The notes under the pieces: generated by a model
Seen by the model: only the letters and a program-made list of their open reading frames with translations
Told to the model about the DNA's origin: nothing
The model's database searches: none
Source of the DNA: Bacteroidaceae bacterium
GTDB taxonomy: Bacteria > Bacteroidota > Bacteroidia > Bacteroidales > Bacteroidaceae
Reading direction: 5' to 3'
Length of the DNA: 35,483 nt
NCBI GenBank assembly: GCA_024401215.1
Contig: JAKSLL010000003.1
Span: 68,389-103,871, forward strand
Program-made: the position numbers and the translations under genes
Shown: piece after piece, positions 7,684 through 17,570 of the stretch
Numbering within the stretch: position 1 is the first letter of the stretch
Layout of the letters: every line of letters starts with the position of its first letter

Positions 7684-9132
7684 TTATCTAAATCTGAGAG
7701 TTGTTGATCCGTAAGGAGTTGAAACTGTAGTACCAGCTTTTACACCAGCCATGAATGCCTCTGACTTAGGGTAGAGATTTGCATGGTAGTTTGCAATAGC
7801 GCGGTTAGCCTTGCTTGCGCATGAAGGGTCAACAGCCTTTGCTTTGTTGCAGAGGTCGATAGCCAAGCAGTATGGTCCTGTAGCCTGAATGCTGCTGTGG
7901 CTTCCAGAACGTGCGACGATGCTTGCCTTGAGGAGGTAAGCTCCACCGTTAGATGGGTTGTACTGGAGAGTCTTGTTGATATAGCTCATACATCCGCTTG
8001 TGTTGCCTTTCTTATAGAGGAGAGCGGCGATGATGTATGAATATTTAGCTTTCTTTGCTTCGTCAGTCTCAAGTCCGATAGCCTCGTCGAAGTATTTGAT
8101 AGCTTCGTTTTCTTTGCCTTCCTTCAAGAGCTTTGACGCCTTACCGATGGCAGCCTGTGGAGTCTTGTTGATCTGGTATGCATAGTCGGCAGCTACATAG
8201 TAGATGTTAGACTTCTCACAGTCGAAGTTGTTGAGGATAGTGAGCACAGCATTGAGGTACTGGAGGTTGTCTTTGTTTGCTTCAACCTGAGCAGAGTAAA
8301 TCTTTTCGAGTGCATCACAATCTGCAGCGCCTGAAGATACGAAGAGCTCGTTAGCCTTTGCCTGAGTTGGCTGGTAAGCATCAACAATCTTCTGAGCCTC
8401 AGGAGAGAGGATGACCTGCTCAACCCACTTTGTTGAATCTTCAGAATCTGGATCTGCAGGAATTGTCTCTGATGGGAATTCCTTTGCCTGGTCAAGAAGT
8501 CTGTCGCAGATATCGTTAGTTGTCATATAGTCCTGGATGAACTCCTGGCGAACATCGATGTTGTCCTTGTTCATCATATAACGGTTATATGAGCACTCGA
8601 TGAATCCGAAAAGCACGAAAGCCTCAGTGTTAGGACCCATGTCGTCAATACCTTCCTTGAACATCTTGTATGCGGTATTGTTGTCCATCTTTGGGCAGAA
8701 GTAGTAGTAGTCATAAGCTTTGCGGCAGATGATGTTACCTCTTGTTGATGTTGTCTTCTTTGTTGCAAAAGAGTTCAATGCATCGAGGTTTTCAAGTCGC
8801 TTGTCGTAAATGTTCATGAGCTTGTTAAAATACTCCTGCTTCTTTTCTGCATCAGTTTCCTGCTGAACAAGAGTTTCAAACATCCATGCACCATCTGTAT
8901 ATACTCGTACCATAGAGAGTGGAGCTTTGTCGAAAACAAACTCCCAAGGCTCGATGGCTTCGATGTAGCTCTTACGCTTGAAGGCATCCTGATAAAGGCT
9001 AAGGCTGCCAAGGACATCGATAGAGTCCTGTCCGTGTCCAATTCGGTCGTTGAGTGAAGTGCCCTGAAGACTCTGTGCATTCATTGCAGCAGCAGCCAAA
9101 ATCATAGAGCAAGTTAGAAAGATTTTCTTCAT
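7684..9132 (-). CDS. Exported tetratricopeptide-repeat protein
   Basis: A 482-residue protein with a signal peptide (MKKIFLTCSMILAAAAMNAQ) and an almost wholly helical mature part. TPR-like pairs are visible at about residues 45-75 (YLQDAFKRKSY-type spacing), 255-300, 305-345 and 350-400 (NEAIKYFDEAIGLETDEAKKAKYSYIIAALLYKKGN), the last being the clearest. The carboxy end has GAYLLKASIVAR and ASKANRAIANYHA helices. It is probably periplasmic and works as a scaffold. In Bacteroidetes a TPR protein commonly neighbours LptC, the barrel protein and PpiD, and the same set is seen here, hinting at a shared envelope-assembly role. It has the best promoter match of the minus-strand genes (9224-9253). 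Confidence 0.82.
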   Translation of the reverse strand: MKKIFLTCSMILAAAAMNAQSLQGTSLNDRIGHGQDSIDVLGSLSLYQDAFKRKSYIEAIEPWEFVFDKAPLSMVRVYTDGAWMFETLVQQETDAEKKQEYFNKLMNIYDKRLENLDALNSFATKKTTSTRGNIICRKAYDYYYFCPKMDNNTAYKMFKEGIDDMGPNTEAFVLFGFIECSYNRYMMNKDNIDVRQEFIQDYMTTNDICDRLLDQAKEFPSETIPADPDSEDSTKWVEQVILSPEAQKIVDAYQPTQAKANELFVSSGAADCDALEKIYSAQVEANKDNLQYLNAVLTILNNFDCEKSNIYYVAADYAYQINKTPQAAIGKASKLLKEGKENEAIKYFDEAIGLETDEAKKAKYSYIIAALLYKKGNTSGCMSYINKTLQYNPSNGGAYLLKASIVARSGSHSSIQATGPYCLAIDLCNKAKAVDPSCASKANRAIANYHANLYPKSEAFMAGVKAGTTVSTPYGSTTLRFR

Positions 9133-9223
9133 AATTGTATTAGGGTATTTAATTGTTATTCTATTTTGTTTTGATGACTCCTTTTAGTCATCGTTTAGTT
9201 TTAGGTATTTCTTTTTTCTGTGG

Positions 9224-9253
9224 CAAATATAGGGAATGGTTATCTCATATCAA
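9224..9253 (-). promoter_or_regulatory. Promoter of the TPR-lptC unit
   Basis: On the minus strand TTG (9253-9251), exactly 19 bases, then TATATTTG (9231-9224): a full Bacteroidetes promoter. The leader would be about 85 bases. Confidence 0.7.
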
Positions 9254-9338
9254 GTGGTATTCTGTTATATTTGATAGGGAAAGCCCTATTTGGTATATGG
9301 AATTGTCCGACTTCCAGCTCCCGATGTATCCGTTTGTA

Positions 9339-10685
9339 TTATTCAACTTTGTATTTGTAGAACCATCTTTCATTGAATGAAAGGCCAACACAGAATTTGA
9401 GGTAATTCTCTGTAAGCGCGCTCTGCTTTAATGTTGCGGTGCTCATATATGGGATGTTGGTGTGTACCCATTGTACCGAGAAGTTGAGTGAAGGGTGGTT
9501 GCGCCACAGCCATCGGCTTTCCATTGGCAGAGTCATACCTGCCGATACGCCAAGTTCGTATGGTTTTGCGGAGATGGAGTTTGTTGGGTCTGCATTTGCG
9601 TATGACCTTGAATAGAACGCTCCCATCTTGTATGTGCATCTATTGAAATAGTGGCGTCCGAGGGAGTTTGGCGTATAGTCAAATCCAAGAGAGAATTTTG
9701 TTTTGTCATTCAACTGACCTTTTGTTGAACGGTATATGTCATTATGTGCGTTGTCAAATCCTGTACTCTGGTCGGGGAAAAGACAGTTAGACCATTTCTG
9801 AAGTTCGAAATCCGCTCCGATGCGGAATTTGTTAGAATGGTAATAAGTGATACCTACAGCGAAAGAATGAGGGAGTTGGAATGCGTTCTTTATTGAGTCA
9901 ACGCTTGCTGCTTCAACAGCACTTCCGTTCAATGTCTGAGTTGAGCGGTATGCTATGTTGTGTAAGTCATGACCATAGGTATATGTGCCTCCAATCACGA
10001 TACCGTCATTCTTGCCTAATGGCTGGATGAGTTGAATACCTGCTTGGAGGTTGTATGTGCTGATGTCTGCATTGTATTTTCTGTACATAGAGTAGGCGCT
10101 GCTCTCGCTGAATGCCATGCTCATGCTGTGTTCGTAGTCACCCCAAAGGTAACTTACATTAAGGCCGATGGAAATAGGCTTGAAGGGTTTCCATCCAGCT
10201 CCGAGCATCACCTCTCTCAGTCCGCCATTACCTGCGAATCTGTATGCTGATGTCACATCTTCGTTGTTGGTGAGGGTTTCTGTTGATGAGGAGAAGTCGT
10301 AATTGATATTCGTTACAGGCATTATGCCAACTGTCATTCCGACATTTTTTGCAGCTTTGAATTGGTATGCGAAATAGTCAAAACTTGAGTTCTTGGCATT
10401 TTGTTGGAGGCCTCCCATCTTGTAGTTGCCGTTGTAGATGGACAGTCCTAAGTCGAAAAGTGAAGACAATGAGTCCACTGCAGAATATGACGCTGGGTTG
10501 GCGATGTTTATCTGCTTTCCATTGCGGAAACCTTGGGCAACGCCTCCCATACCTTTATTGAAACCTAATGCTCGCTCTGACTGTATGCCGAATCCATATC
10601 TTGAATATGGCGAGTTTATTCCGTTCTGGGCGGAAGCAGTTATTGCGAACGTCGCAAATAGGAGTCCTAATAAATTTTCTTTCAT
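9339..10685 (-). CDS. Outer-membrane beta-barrel protein, FadL/OmpP1-like
   Basis: A 448-residue outer-membrane protein. The open frame runs up to 10820, but the ATG at 10685 starts a good signal peptide (MKENLLGLLFATFAITASAQ), while the extra 45 residues are basic and unlike a leader and would overlap the promoter. The mature part begins GINSPYSRYGFGIQ and has GFNKGMGGVAQGFRNGKQINIANPASYSA, typical of FadL-type transport proteins in this phylum. Long amphipathic strands follow (SIGLNVSYLWGDYEHSM, GIVIGGTYTYGHDL, RIGADFELQKWSNC) and the chain ends with a strand near WFYKYKVE. The cargo is not known. A FadL-like barrel next to a TPR protein and LptC recurs in Bacteroidetes, usually beside coaX, which is absent here. 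Confidence 0.78.
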   Translation of the reverse strand: MKENLLGLLFATFAITASAQNGINSPYSRYGFGIQSERALGFNKGMGGVAQGFRNGKQINIANPASYSAVDSLSSLFDLGLSIYNGNYKMGGLQQNAKNSSFDYFAYQFKAAKNVGMTVGIMPVTNINYDFSSSTETLTNNEDVTSAYRFAGNGGLREVMLGAGWKPFKPISIGLNVSYLWGDYEHSMSMAFSESSAYSMYRKYNADISTYNLQAGIQLIQPLGKNDGIVIGGTYTYGHDLHNIAYRSTQTLNGSAVEAASVDSIKNAFQLPHSFAVGITYYHSNKFRIGADFELQKWSNCLFPDQSTGFDNAHNDIYRSTKGQLNDKTKFSLGFDYTPNSLGRHYFNRCTYKMGAFYSRSYANADPTNSISAKPYELGVSAGMTLPMESRWLWRNHPSLNFSVQWVHTNIPYMSTATLKQSALTENYLKFCVGLSFNERWFYKYKVE

Positions 10686-10824
10686 TATTATTATGTGTAG
10701 TCTTATGAATCCCGTCTGTTGAGTTCCTAAGATTGCTGAGTTATGTTCAAATGTTTTTTGCTTCTTTGCTGTATGAGAACATGCCGCATTATGTGTCTGT
10801 GGGCGTTTGTTCCTTTTCATTATG

Positions 10825-10854
10825 CAAATTTAGTCTTTTTTGGCGACTATTCAA
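10825..10854 (-). promoter_or_regulatory. Promoter of the outer-membrane barrel gene
   Basis: On the minus strand TTG (10854-10852), 19 bases, then TAAATTTG (10832-10825). This is a full consensus match and leaves a leader of about 130 bases, supporting the ATG at 10685 over the one at 10820. Confidence 0.7.
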
Positions 10855-10891
10855 AATTACTTTGGAATATGAGCGTTAAAAAAACTGAAAC

Positions 10892-12256
10892 TTAATTATT
10901 TTTAATAATTTTTTGTTGTTTCTTATGGTGATAGCTTCTCTTTTTGGAGCGACTGCCGCTTGCGCTGTTATCGCTGCTTGTTGCAGATTGGCTATCTTTG
11001 GCTGTAGTGTTGTGACTGTCTGCTGCCTTTGGATTCTTGCTGCCATTCGCCTTCCTAGAATGTTTGTGCCTCTTCTGCATCCTGCCTTTTCTATCTGCTG
11101 AAGCTGTCATGTCTGGCTTTTCGCCACATCCCTCTGGAAGCTCAGGCTTGTCGATTTCTTTTTCTATGAGACTCTCAATCTTTTTCAGATGCATGAAGTC
11201 ACGAGGGGTCACGAGTGTCACGGCTTCGCCTTCTCTGTTTGCTCTTGCTGTTCTTCCGATTCTGTGTACATAGTCCTCGGCATCGCGCGGCACGTCATAG
11301 TTCACCACGAGCTGTATGTCGTCAATGTCTATGCCACGGCTCACAATGTCTGTCGCTATGAGGATGCTGATTTTCTTGTTCTTGAAGTCAAGCATAATGT
11401 CCTCGCGCTCTTTCTGCTCAAGGTCGCTGTGCATGGCTCCAACATTGAATCCCTTCATTTTGAGGTTTCTTGACAGTTCTTTGACCTTCAGTTTTGATGA
11501 CGCGAAAAGTATAACTCGCTCAAGGTCAGGTGCCGACAACACTTTCTCTGCAATCTTGTCCTTCATCCCTTCGTGGCAGATGTAAGCTGTCTGTTTGATT
11601 TTCTCTGCAGGCTTGGAAACGGCAATCTTAACTTCTACAGGATTGTTCAGAATGTTGTTTGCGAGTTTCTGGATGTTGCTTGGCATGGTTGCGGAGAAGA
11701 GTATGGTCTGTCGTTTGTCTGACAGGTAACTTGCAATCTTCATGATGTCGTCGTAGAATCCCATGTCGAGCATTCTGTCTGCCTCGTCAAGTATGAAGAA
11801 CGATGTCTTTTTCAAGTCTATATGTCCGCCGTTAAGGTGGCTGATGAGTCTGCCAGGTGTGGCAATCACAATGTCTGCTCCGAGTTCAAGACCTTTCCTC
11901 TCTTGCTCAAAGCGCATGCCGTCATTGCCTCCATATATGGCTACTGATGACACGCCGTCGAGGTAGTAGCCAAAGCCCTGTACCTGCTGATCGATCTGCT
12001 GTGCCAGTTCTCTTGTTGGCGACATTATGATGCAGTTCACAGAGTCTTTTGGGTAATTGCCGTGACTGAGCATGTCAAGAACAGGCAGGAGATATGCAGC
12101 GGTTTTTCCTGTGCCAGTCTGGGCGATACCTAAAAGGTCATTGCCTTCGAGGATTTTGGGTATGGCCTGTTCTTGAATTGGTGAACAGATCTCAAAATTC
12201 ATTGCGTCGAGAGCATCGAGCAAGTCATCAGTTATATTTAATTCGTCAAAATACAT
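10892..12256 (-). CDS. rhlE: DEAD-box RNA helicase, RhlE-like
   Basis: A 454-residue ATP-dependent RNA helicase. The Q motif is at about residues 21-28 (FEICSPIQ) and Walker A (AQTGTGKT) at 45-52; motif Ia (PTRELAQQ), GG, TPGR, DEAD (about residue 155) and SAT follow in order. The second RecA domain has LIATDIVSRGIDI and HRIGRTARANREG. From about residue 385 the tail is basic and low in complexity (KRHKHSRK, KKRSYHHKKQQK), likely an RNA-binding extension. It should act in ribosome assembly or mRNA remodelling, perhaps in the cold. It is 100 bases downstream of the LptF/G permease with no clear promoter between, so may share its transcript. The symbol reflects the subfamily guess. Confidence 0.93.
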   Translation of the reverse strand: MYFDELNITDDLLDALDAMNFEICSPIQEQAIPKILEGNDLLGIAQTGTGKTAAYLLPVLDMLSHGNYPKDSVNCIIMSPTRELAQQIDQQVQGFGYYLDGVSSVAIYGGNDGMRFEQERKGLELGADIVIATPGRLISHLNGGHIDLKKTSFFILDEADRMLDMGFYDDIMKIASYLSDKRQTILFSATMPSNIQKLANNILNNPVEVKIAVSKPAEKIKQTAYICHEGMKDKIAEKVLSAPDLERVILFASSKLKVKELSRNLKMKGFNVGAMHSDLEQKEREDIMLDFKNKKISILIATDIVSRGIDIDDIQLVVNYDVPRDAEDYVHRIGRTARANREGEAVTLVTPRDFMHLKKIESLIEKEIDKPELPEGCGEKPDMTASADRKGRMQKRHKHSRKANGSKNPKAADSHNTTAKDSQSATSSDNSASGSRSKKRSYHHKKQQKIIKNN

Positions 12257-12356
12257 CTTGTTGTTTTGTTATTGCCTCTTGATGTTTATGTGGAAGAGTT
12301 GCTAAATTGATGTTCAATAATATCTTATGCTGCACAGTCGGCATTTCGTTATATGC

Positions 12357-13685
12357 TTATCTCGGTGCTTTCTTGTAATAATAGAAAGCGATGAATGCGA
12401 ACACGAAATTTGGTATCCACACAGCGATTATTGCTGGCACATTGGCGTTCACGGCAAGGCTGGATGCTACAGTCTGGAACATGATATACGTCAGGATGAG
12501 TGCGAGACCAATACCAAGTGCTATACCCATTCCGTTTTTCCTCTTTTTGGCTGAAAGGCTTACGCCGATGAGCGTGAGGATGAATGTGGCGCAAGCCGTT
12601 GCACCTCTTTTCCAGTATTCAACCTCGAATTTCTGTATGTTTGCAAATCCTCTTGCTTTCTGGTGCTCAATATATTTCTCAAGCTCCGGACTTGTGAGCG
12701 TCATCTCCATGTCTCGTGAGATGAGGAGGTCCTGAGGTTGCATCCTTATGACTGTGTCAAGCTTTGAACCGCTGGCGATGTTTTCTCTTAACCCTTGTAA
12801 GTCACGTGTGCGGTAACCTGTTATAATCCAATGGTTTGGCTCGTATGATAATGTGTCGTATTGGATGGTCATTGCCTCGAGGTGCTTCACGAGTTTTTTG
12901 TTTTCGTATTTGTCGAGAGTGAAATTATATCCCATTTTCTGACTGTCTTCATACCTGTCGATATGGGCGATGACTCCAGAGTCGACCTCCAACTGAATGT
13001 TTGATGAAATGTCTTGGCGTCCTCGGTTTTTCACTCTGTTCTCGAAATTCACTCGTTTGACATTGCCTTTTGGTATTACGTATGCTCCGAGACTGTAGTT
13101 CATGATAGCAATCAATGCCGCCGAAATCATATATGGTCTTACCAGTCGCCTGAAACTTGTTCCAGTTGACAGCATGGCGATAATTTCTGAGTTGTCAGCA
13201 AGCTTTGTCGTGAAGAATATCACAGCGATGAACACAAACAGCTGGCTGAAGAGGTTTGAGTAAAATGGAATGAAGCTCAGGTAGTAGTCGAACACAATCT
13301 CCTGCATCGTCGCATCATGCTGAAGGAACTTATCCACATTCTCGTTGAAGTCGAAGACAACAGCGATACTGATAATCAGTGCTATAGAGAAGAAATATGT
13401 GCCGAGGAATTTTTTTATTATATATCTGTCAAGGCGTGATACGGGAGAGTGCTCGCTGAGCCATTCCATAGCTCGCGTCATCTTACCGGACTTTGAACGC
13501 ATGCGAAGTCTTTTGCCTCTTCGTTTCTTTTGCTTATCGTCGGTATGTGAAACTGCTGCGCCTCCTTCGTCTTTGCCTCCTTCATTCACGGCATCGCTTC
13601 CTGTCTCTGCTTGTATTGCAGAAGAGCTGTCGCTGTTGACTGCGTCGATAACAGTATCGTTGTTAGTACTCTCTTGTATGTCCAC
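12357..13685 (-). CDS. lptG: LPS export permease, LptF/LptG family, with a long N-terminal extension
   Basis: A 442-residue YjgP/YjgQ family inner-membrane subunit of the lipopolysaccharide ABC exporter. The family core starts near residue 84 (LDRYIIKKFLGTYFFSIALIISIAV, first membrane helix), with two more helices before residue 200 and three near the end (WKRGATACATFILTLIGVSL, IALGIGLALILTYIMF, IAVWIPNFVFAFIAFYYY); between them is the periplasmic jellyroll that meets LptC. Before the core are about 80 extra residues, first acidic (Ser/Asp/Glu) and then strongly basic (KQKKRRGKRLRMRSKSGK). A start at Met73 would give a normal-length protein. It lies downstream of tgt. LptF versus LptG cannot be decided from this sequence, so the symbol is tentative. 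Confidence 0.85.
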   Translation of the reverse strand: MDIQESTNNDTVIDAVNSDSSSAIQAETGSDAVNEGGKDEGGAAVSHTDDKQKKRRGKRLRMRSKSGKMTRAMEWLSEHSPVSRLDRYIIKKFLGTYFFSIALIISIAVVFDFNENVDKFLQHDATMQEIVFDYYLSFIPFYSNLFSQLFVFIAVIFFTTKLADNSEIIAMLSTGTSFRRLVRPYMISAALIAIMNYSLGAYVIPKGNVKRVNFENRVKNRGRQDISSNIQLEVDSGVIAHIDRYEDSQKMGYNFTLDKYENKKLVKHLEAMTIQYDTLSYEPNHWIITGYRTRDLQGLRENIASGSKLDTVIRMQPQDLLISRDMEMTLTSPELEKYIEHQKARGFANIQKFEVEYWKRGATACATFILTLIGVSLSAKKRKNGMGIALGIGLALILTYIMFQTVASSLAVNANVPAIIAVWIPNFVFAFIAFYYYKKAPR

Positions 13686-13788
13686 TATTGATTGAAATTT
13701 GTGTGATTAATACTGATGCCTATGAAATTTGCGGCATCCAGTTAGGAAAAACAACATTTACACAATATTATATATATAAAGCGTATTT

Positions 13789-14919
13789 TTACAGTCGTCT
13801 TCCGAGTTCCTCCACCATCTTTGCTTTCCATACGGCGAAGTCGCCAGCGATGATGTGCTGCCTTGCTTCTCCAACCAGCCAGAGGTAGAACGCGAGGTTG
13901 TGTATTGATGCAATCTGCATTGCAAGAAGTTCCTGGGCTTTGAAGAGATGATGCACGTATGCCTTTGTGTATGCTGTGTCAACATACGAAGGTCCCTCTG
14001 GGTCGAGAGGCGAGAAGTCCAAATCCCATTTCTTGTTGCGGAGATTTATTGTTCCGTGTTTCGTGAAGATCTGGGCGTTTCTTCCGTTTCGTGTTGGCAT
14101 CACGCAGTCAAACATGTCGATGCCTCGCTCAATGCCTTCAAGCAGGTTTATAGGAGTGCCAACTCCCATCAGATAGCGCGGCTTGTCGGTCGGAAGAACT
14201 TCGTTTACCACCTCTATCATCTCATACATCACGTCTGTAGGTTCACCCACAGCGAGTCCGCCAATAGCGTTGCCGTCGCATCCTTTTGATGCCACATTCT
14301 CTGCTGCTTTGCGTCGCAAGTCTTTGTATGTGCATCCTTGTACTATCGGGAAGAGGCTCTGCTGGTATCCGTATTTCGGCTCTGTCTCGTTGAAACGCTT
14401 GATACATCTGTCGAGCCATCTTTCAGTGAGGGCGAGTGACTTCTTTGAGTATTCATAGTCGCTTGTGCCTGGTGGACACTCGTCGAAAGCCATCATGATG
14501 TCTGCTCCAATTGTTCGTTCAATGTCCATCACGCCTTCTGGAGTGAAATGGTGCTTGCTTCCGTCGATATGGCTTCTAAATTCAACACCTTCCTCGCGTA
14601 TCTTTCTGATACCAGCGAGTGAGAACACCTGGAATCCTCCACTGTCTGTGAGCATAGGGCGGTCAAAGCCGTTGAACTTATGCAAGCCGCCTGCCGCTTC
14701 TATGACCTCAAGTCCTGGACGGAGGTAGAGGTGGTAGGTGTTGCCGAGGATAATCTGCGCCTTGACATCATCTTTAAGTTCATGAAGGTGTACACCCTTT
14801 ACCGTAGCTTGTGTACCTACAGGCATGAAAATCGGCGTTTGGATGTCTCCATGATCAGTGTGGATGAGTCCTGCGCGGGCATTTGTCTTTGAATCGTTAT
14901 ATTGAAGTTGAAAAGTCAT
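13789..14919 (-). CDS. tgt: Queuine tRNA-ribosyltransferase (TGT)
   Basis: A 376-residue enzyme, the usual length for TGT, which swaps guanine 34 of tRNAs with GUN anticodons for the queuosine precursor. The family signatures are present: TPIFMPVGTQATVKGV, ILGNTYHLYLRPG, MLTDSGGFQVFSL (catalytic and base-binding Asp), GLAVGEPTDVMYE, YLMGVGTPINLLEGI and FDCVMPTRNGRNAQIFT (Asp nucleophile). The carboxy zinc site is unusual: where other bacteria have C-x-C-x-x-C after DP, this protein reads EGPSYVDTAYTKAY, with no cysteine, although SIHN is kept. I recall the same change in other Bacteroidetes TGTs. It is 120 bases downstream of lon and upstream of the LPS permease, probably one transcript. Confidence 0.95.
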   Translation of the reverse strand: MTFQLQYNDSKTNARAGLIHTDHGDIQTPIFMPVGTQATVKGVHLHELKDDVKAQIILGNTYHLYLRPGLEVIEAAGGLHKFNGFDRPMLTDSGGFQVFSLAGIRKIREEGVEFRSHIDGSKHHFTPEGVMDIERTIGADIMMAFDECPPGTSDYEYSKKSLALTERWLDRCIKRFNETEPKYGYQQSLFPIVQGCTYKDLRRKAAENVASKGCDGNAIGGLAVGEPTDVMYEMIEVVNEVLPTDKPRYLMGVGTPINLLEGIERGIDMFDCVMPTRNGRNAQIFTKHGTINLRNKKWDLDFSPLDPEGPSYVDTAYTKAYVHHLFKAQELLAMQIASIHNLAFYLWLVGEARQHIIAGDFAVWKAKMVEELGRRL

Positions 14920-14990
14920 AGATATATTTTAATGCAAGCAGTTGCTCGTTGTTGCCGAATGGCTGCTTATGTGGCTTTCGTTATGTAGAG

Positions 14991-15026
14991 GCAATCAGAT
15001 TTGCCATGCGTGACAAACCTGATTGC
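14991..15026 (-). repeat. Inverted repeat in the lon-tgt spacer
   Basis: GCAATCAG (14991-14998) pairs with CTGATTGC (15019-15026) and the stem continues inward with a few mismatches to a 4-base loop (CGCA). No T-run follows on the minus strand, so it is more likely an RNA processing or stabilising hairpin between lon and tgt than a terminator. Confidence 0.5.
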
Positions 15027-15038
15027 TTGTTGATGTTT

Positions 15039-17459
15039 TTATAATAGTGCGAAATCAAGCACGTCTTTCACATTCTCGACATAGTGGAATGTCAATCCAT
15101 TGACATAGCGTTCTGGAATGTCCTCGATGTCTTTTCTGTTTTCGTTGCAAATGAGGATGTCGGTGATGCCTGCACGCTTGGCGGCGAGAATCTTCTCTTT
15201 TATGCCTCCCACAGGAAGCACCTTGCCGCGAAGGGTGATTTCTCCTGTCATTGCAATGTTCTTGCGCACCTTCTTTCTTGTTATTGCGCTGGCAAGTGAT
15301 GTGGCTATTGTTATACCTGCAGAAGGACCGTCTTTTGGTGTGGCACCTTCTGGCACGTGTATGTGTATGTTGTGGTTGTCGAACCACTCTACATCTATGC
15401 CGAGGAGGTCGCAATGCTCTTTGATGTATTGGAGAGCTATTGTCGCCGACTCCTTCATCACATTTCCGAGGTTGCCTGTAAGTCCGAGTTTGCCTCCCTT
15501 GCCGTTGTCAACGGATGTCTCTATGAAGAGTATCTCGCCTCCGACAGCTGTCCATGCAAGTCCTGTCACCACGCCGTAGTAGTCGTTGCCCTGATACTTG
15601 TCTCTGCTGTATGGCTCGTTGCCGAGGTACTTCTTTATGTCGTCAATCTTGAGTTCGCCCTTAGGCAGAACTCCGTCTTTTGCGTAGTTGAGGGTGACCT
15701 TGCGTAGCACCTTGTTGATTTTCTTGTCAAGATCACGGACACCCGACTCGCGTGTGTAGTCTTCGATAATCTTCTCAATAGCGGCTTTGGAAATCTTTAT
15801 GCCGCTGTTCTGCATTCCGAGGTTCTCAAGTTCCTGAGGTATGAGATGGCGCTTGGCAATTTCTATCTTCTCCTCTGTGAGGTATCCGCTCACCTCTATG
15901 AGCTCCATTCTGTCGAGCAGTGGACCTGGAATGGTGCTGATGTTGTTGGCTGTTGCTATGAACATCACTTTTGAGAGGTCGTAGTCTGTGTCGAGGTAGT
16001 TGTCGTGGAAAGCGTTGTTCTGCTCTGGATCGAGCACTTCGAGAAGGGCAGATGATGGGTCGCCATGATTGCTTTGCTGACCAACCTTGTCGATCTCGTC
16101 GAGAATGAACACAGGGTTTGACGAACCTGCCTTTGCTATGTTTTTCAGAATCTGTCCGCACATAGCGCCGATATAAGTCTTTCTGTGTCCTCTGATCTCT
16201 GACTCGTCATGCATGCCGCCAAGTGACATTCTCACATATTTGCGTTTCATCGCCTTGGCAATGCTCTTGCCGAGTGATGTCTTTCCTACTCCTGGAGGGC
16301 CATAGAGGCATATTATCGGACTTTTGAAGTCACCTCGCATTTTCAACACGGCGAGATGCTCAATGATGCGCTCTTTCACCTTCTCCATGCCGTAGTGGTC
16401 TTTGTCGAGCACTTTCATTGCGTTTGCGAGGCTGAGGTTGTCTTTCGTGTATTCGCCCCATGGCAGATTGAGCATTGTCTTCAGATATGTGTATTCCACT
16501 TGGTAGTCTGGAGAGTGGCTGCTGAGTCGGGCGAGTCTTTCGAGTGCTGTCATGAAATGCTCTTTAGTCTCGTCGCTCCATTTCTTTTTGAGGGCAATCT
16601 CCCTGAATTTCTTGACATCGTCAGTAGCGCCTTCGCCGAGCTCTTCCTGTATGTTTTCAATCTCCTGACGGAGGAAGAACTCTTTCTGCTGCTTGTCGAG
16701 GACTTCTCTTGTACGCATTTGTATGTTCATCTTCAGCGAGAGGTATTGGAATTCGCGCTGAAGGATGCCAAGCAGTTCATAGGCGCGCTGGCATAGCGAT
16801 GACTCTATGATGAGGTTGATGCGTTCTCCGTTTGTGATGTTAAGACTTGAACAGATGAAGTTTATGCAGAGTATGCGGTCTGTCAGGTTGTTGAGCGCAA
16901 ATGCGGTGCCGATAGTGCTTTCATTGTGCTTCATGAGCTTTATTGCTGTCTCCTTGCATGCGTCTGCTACTGCTGAAAACTCCCTGTCGTTGCTCTTTGG
17001 CTCATCCTCTGGCAGATTCTTTACACGACCTATGTTATATTGCCCGTTTGGTATCATTTCCAGAAGCTCCACTCTGTGATAGCCCTGAAGGATTGCTGTC
17101 TTTGAACCGTCGGGGAGGTTGATAATCTTCTGTACCTTGGCAACAACGCCGACATGATATACGGAGTTATAGTCTGGTTCGTCGATAGCATCATTTTTCT
17201 GGCTGAATACTGCTATCGGCTCCTGCTTTTTGAATGCGTCTTTTAGTAGTTTGTTTGAGGATTTTCTTCCTATGGAAATAGGTATCATTACATGTGGGAA
17301 AAGCATGATTCCACGCAATGGCAAGACTGGGATGAAATCTTCTTCTTTGATTTCTTCTTCCAGCTTCACCTTTGACATTCCGTCAATGCTTGTTATGAAG
17401 CTGAATCTGTTTTCAGCTTGTCCTTCCTCAAATATTTCATCAATATTGAAATCTTTCAT
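15039..17459 (-). CDS. lon: ATP-dependent protease La (Lon)
   Basis: An 806-residue LonA protease. The amino-terminal substrate-binding LAN domain is at about residues 40-245 ([22 protein letters not shown]), followed by a coiled-coil region ([22 protein letters not shown]). The AAA+ module has Walker A GPPGVGKT near residue 385, Walker [10 protein letters not shown] and sensor ATANN. The protease domain has the catalytic serine in [14 protein letters not shown] (about residue 712) and the paired lysine in [14 protein letters not shown] (about 755). It degrades misfolded and regulatory proteins in the cytoplasm. The amino terminus starts with a short acidic stretch before the LAN domain. A -7 promoter box lies about 100 bases upstream; tgt follows in the same direction. 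Confidence 0.98.
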   Translation of the reverse strand: MKDFNIDEIFEEGQAENRFSFITSIDGMSKVKLEEEIKEEDFIPVLPLRGIMLFPHVMIPISIGRKSSNKLLKDAFKKQEPIAVFSQKNDAIDEPDYNSVYHVGVVAKVQKIINLPDGSKTAILQGYHRVELLEMIPNGQYNIGRVKNLPEDEPKSNDREFSAVADACKETAIKLMKHNESTIGTAFALNNLTDRILCINFICSSLNITNGERINLIIESSLCQRAYELLGILQREFQYLSLKMNIQMRTREVLDKQQKEFFLRQEIENIQEELGEGATDDVKKFREIALKKKWSDETKEHFMTALERLARLSSHSPDYQVEYTYLKTMLNLPWGEYTKDNLSLANAMKVLDKDHYGMEKVKERIIEHLAVLKMRGDFKSPIICLYGPPGVGKTSLGKSIAKAMKRKYVRMSLGGMHDESEIRGHRKTYIGAMCGQILKNIAKAGSSNPVFILDEIDKVGQQSNHGDPSSALLEVLDPEQNNAFHDNYLDTDYDLSKVMFIATANNISTIPGPLLDRMELIEVSGYLTEEKIEIAKRHLIPQELENLGMQNSGIKISKAAIEKIIEDYTRESGVRDLDKKINKVLRKVTLNYAKDGVLPKGELKIDDIKKYLGNEPYSRDKYQGNDYYGVVTGLAWTAVGGEILFIETSVDNGKGGKLGLTGNLGNVMKESATIALQYIKEHCDLLGIDVEWFDNHNIHIHVPEGATPKDGPSAGITIATSLASAITRKKVRKNIAMTGEITLRGKVLPVGGIKEKILAAKRAGITDILICNENRKDIEDIPERYVNGLTFHYVENVKDVLDFALL

Positions 17460-17562
17460 CTGATTGATATGTTATGTGCTTTTTTGCTAATTTCTTTATG
17501 GCAGTGATGCTCGCAGTGTGTCTTATGCTGCTTGTCTCAGAGGCCTTTTTTCAAAACGGGCA

Positions 17563-17570
17563 CAAAGTTA
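17563..17570 (-). promoter_or_regulatory. -7 box upstream of lon
   Basis: TAACTTTG on the minus strand, an exact -7 element about 105 bases before the lon ATG. There is no TTG at the right distance. No HrcA/CIRCE-like inverted repeat was seen, so heat control, if any, is not visible. Confidence 0.4.

Noticed and set aside
10686-10820. Longer amino terminus for the outer-membrane barrel
   Set aside because: The extra 45 residues are basic and lack a signal, and the full promoter at 10825-10854 would leave almost no leader.
15118-15579. Long plus-strand frame opposite lon
   Set aside because: Shadow of the strongly conserved lon protease domain.
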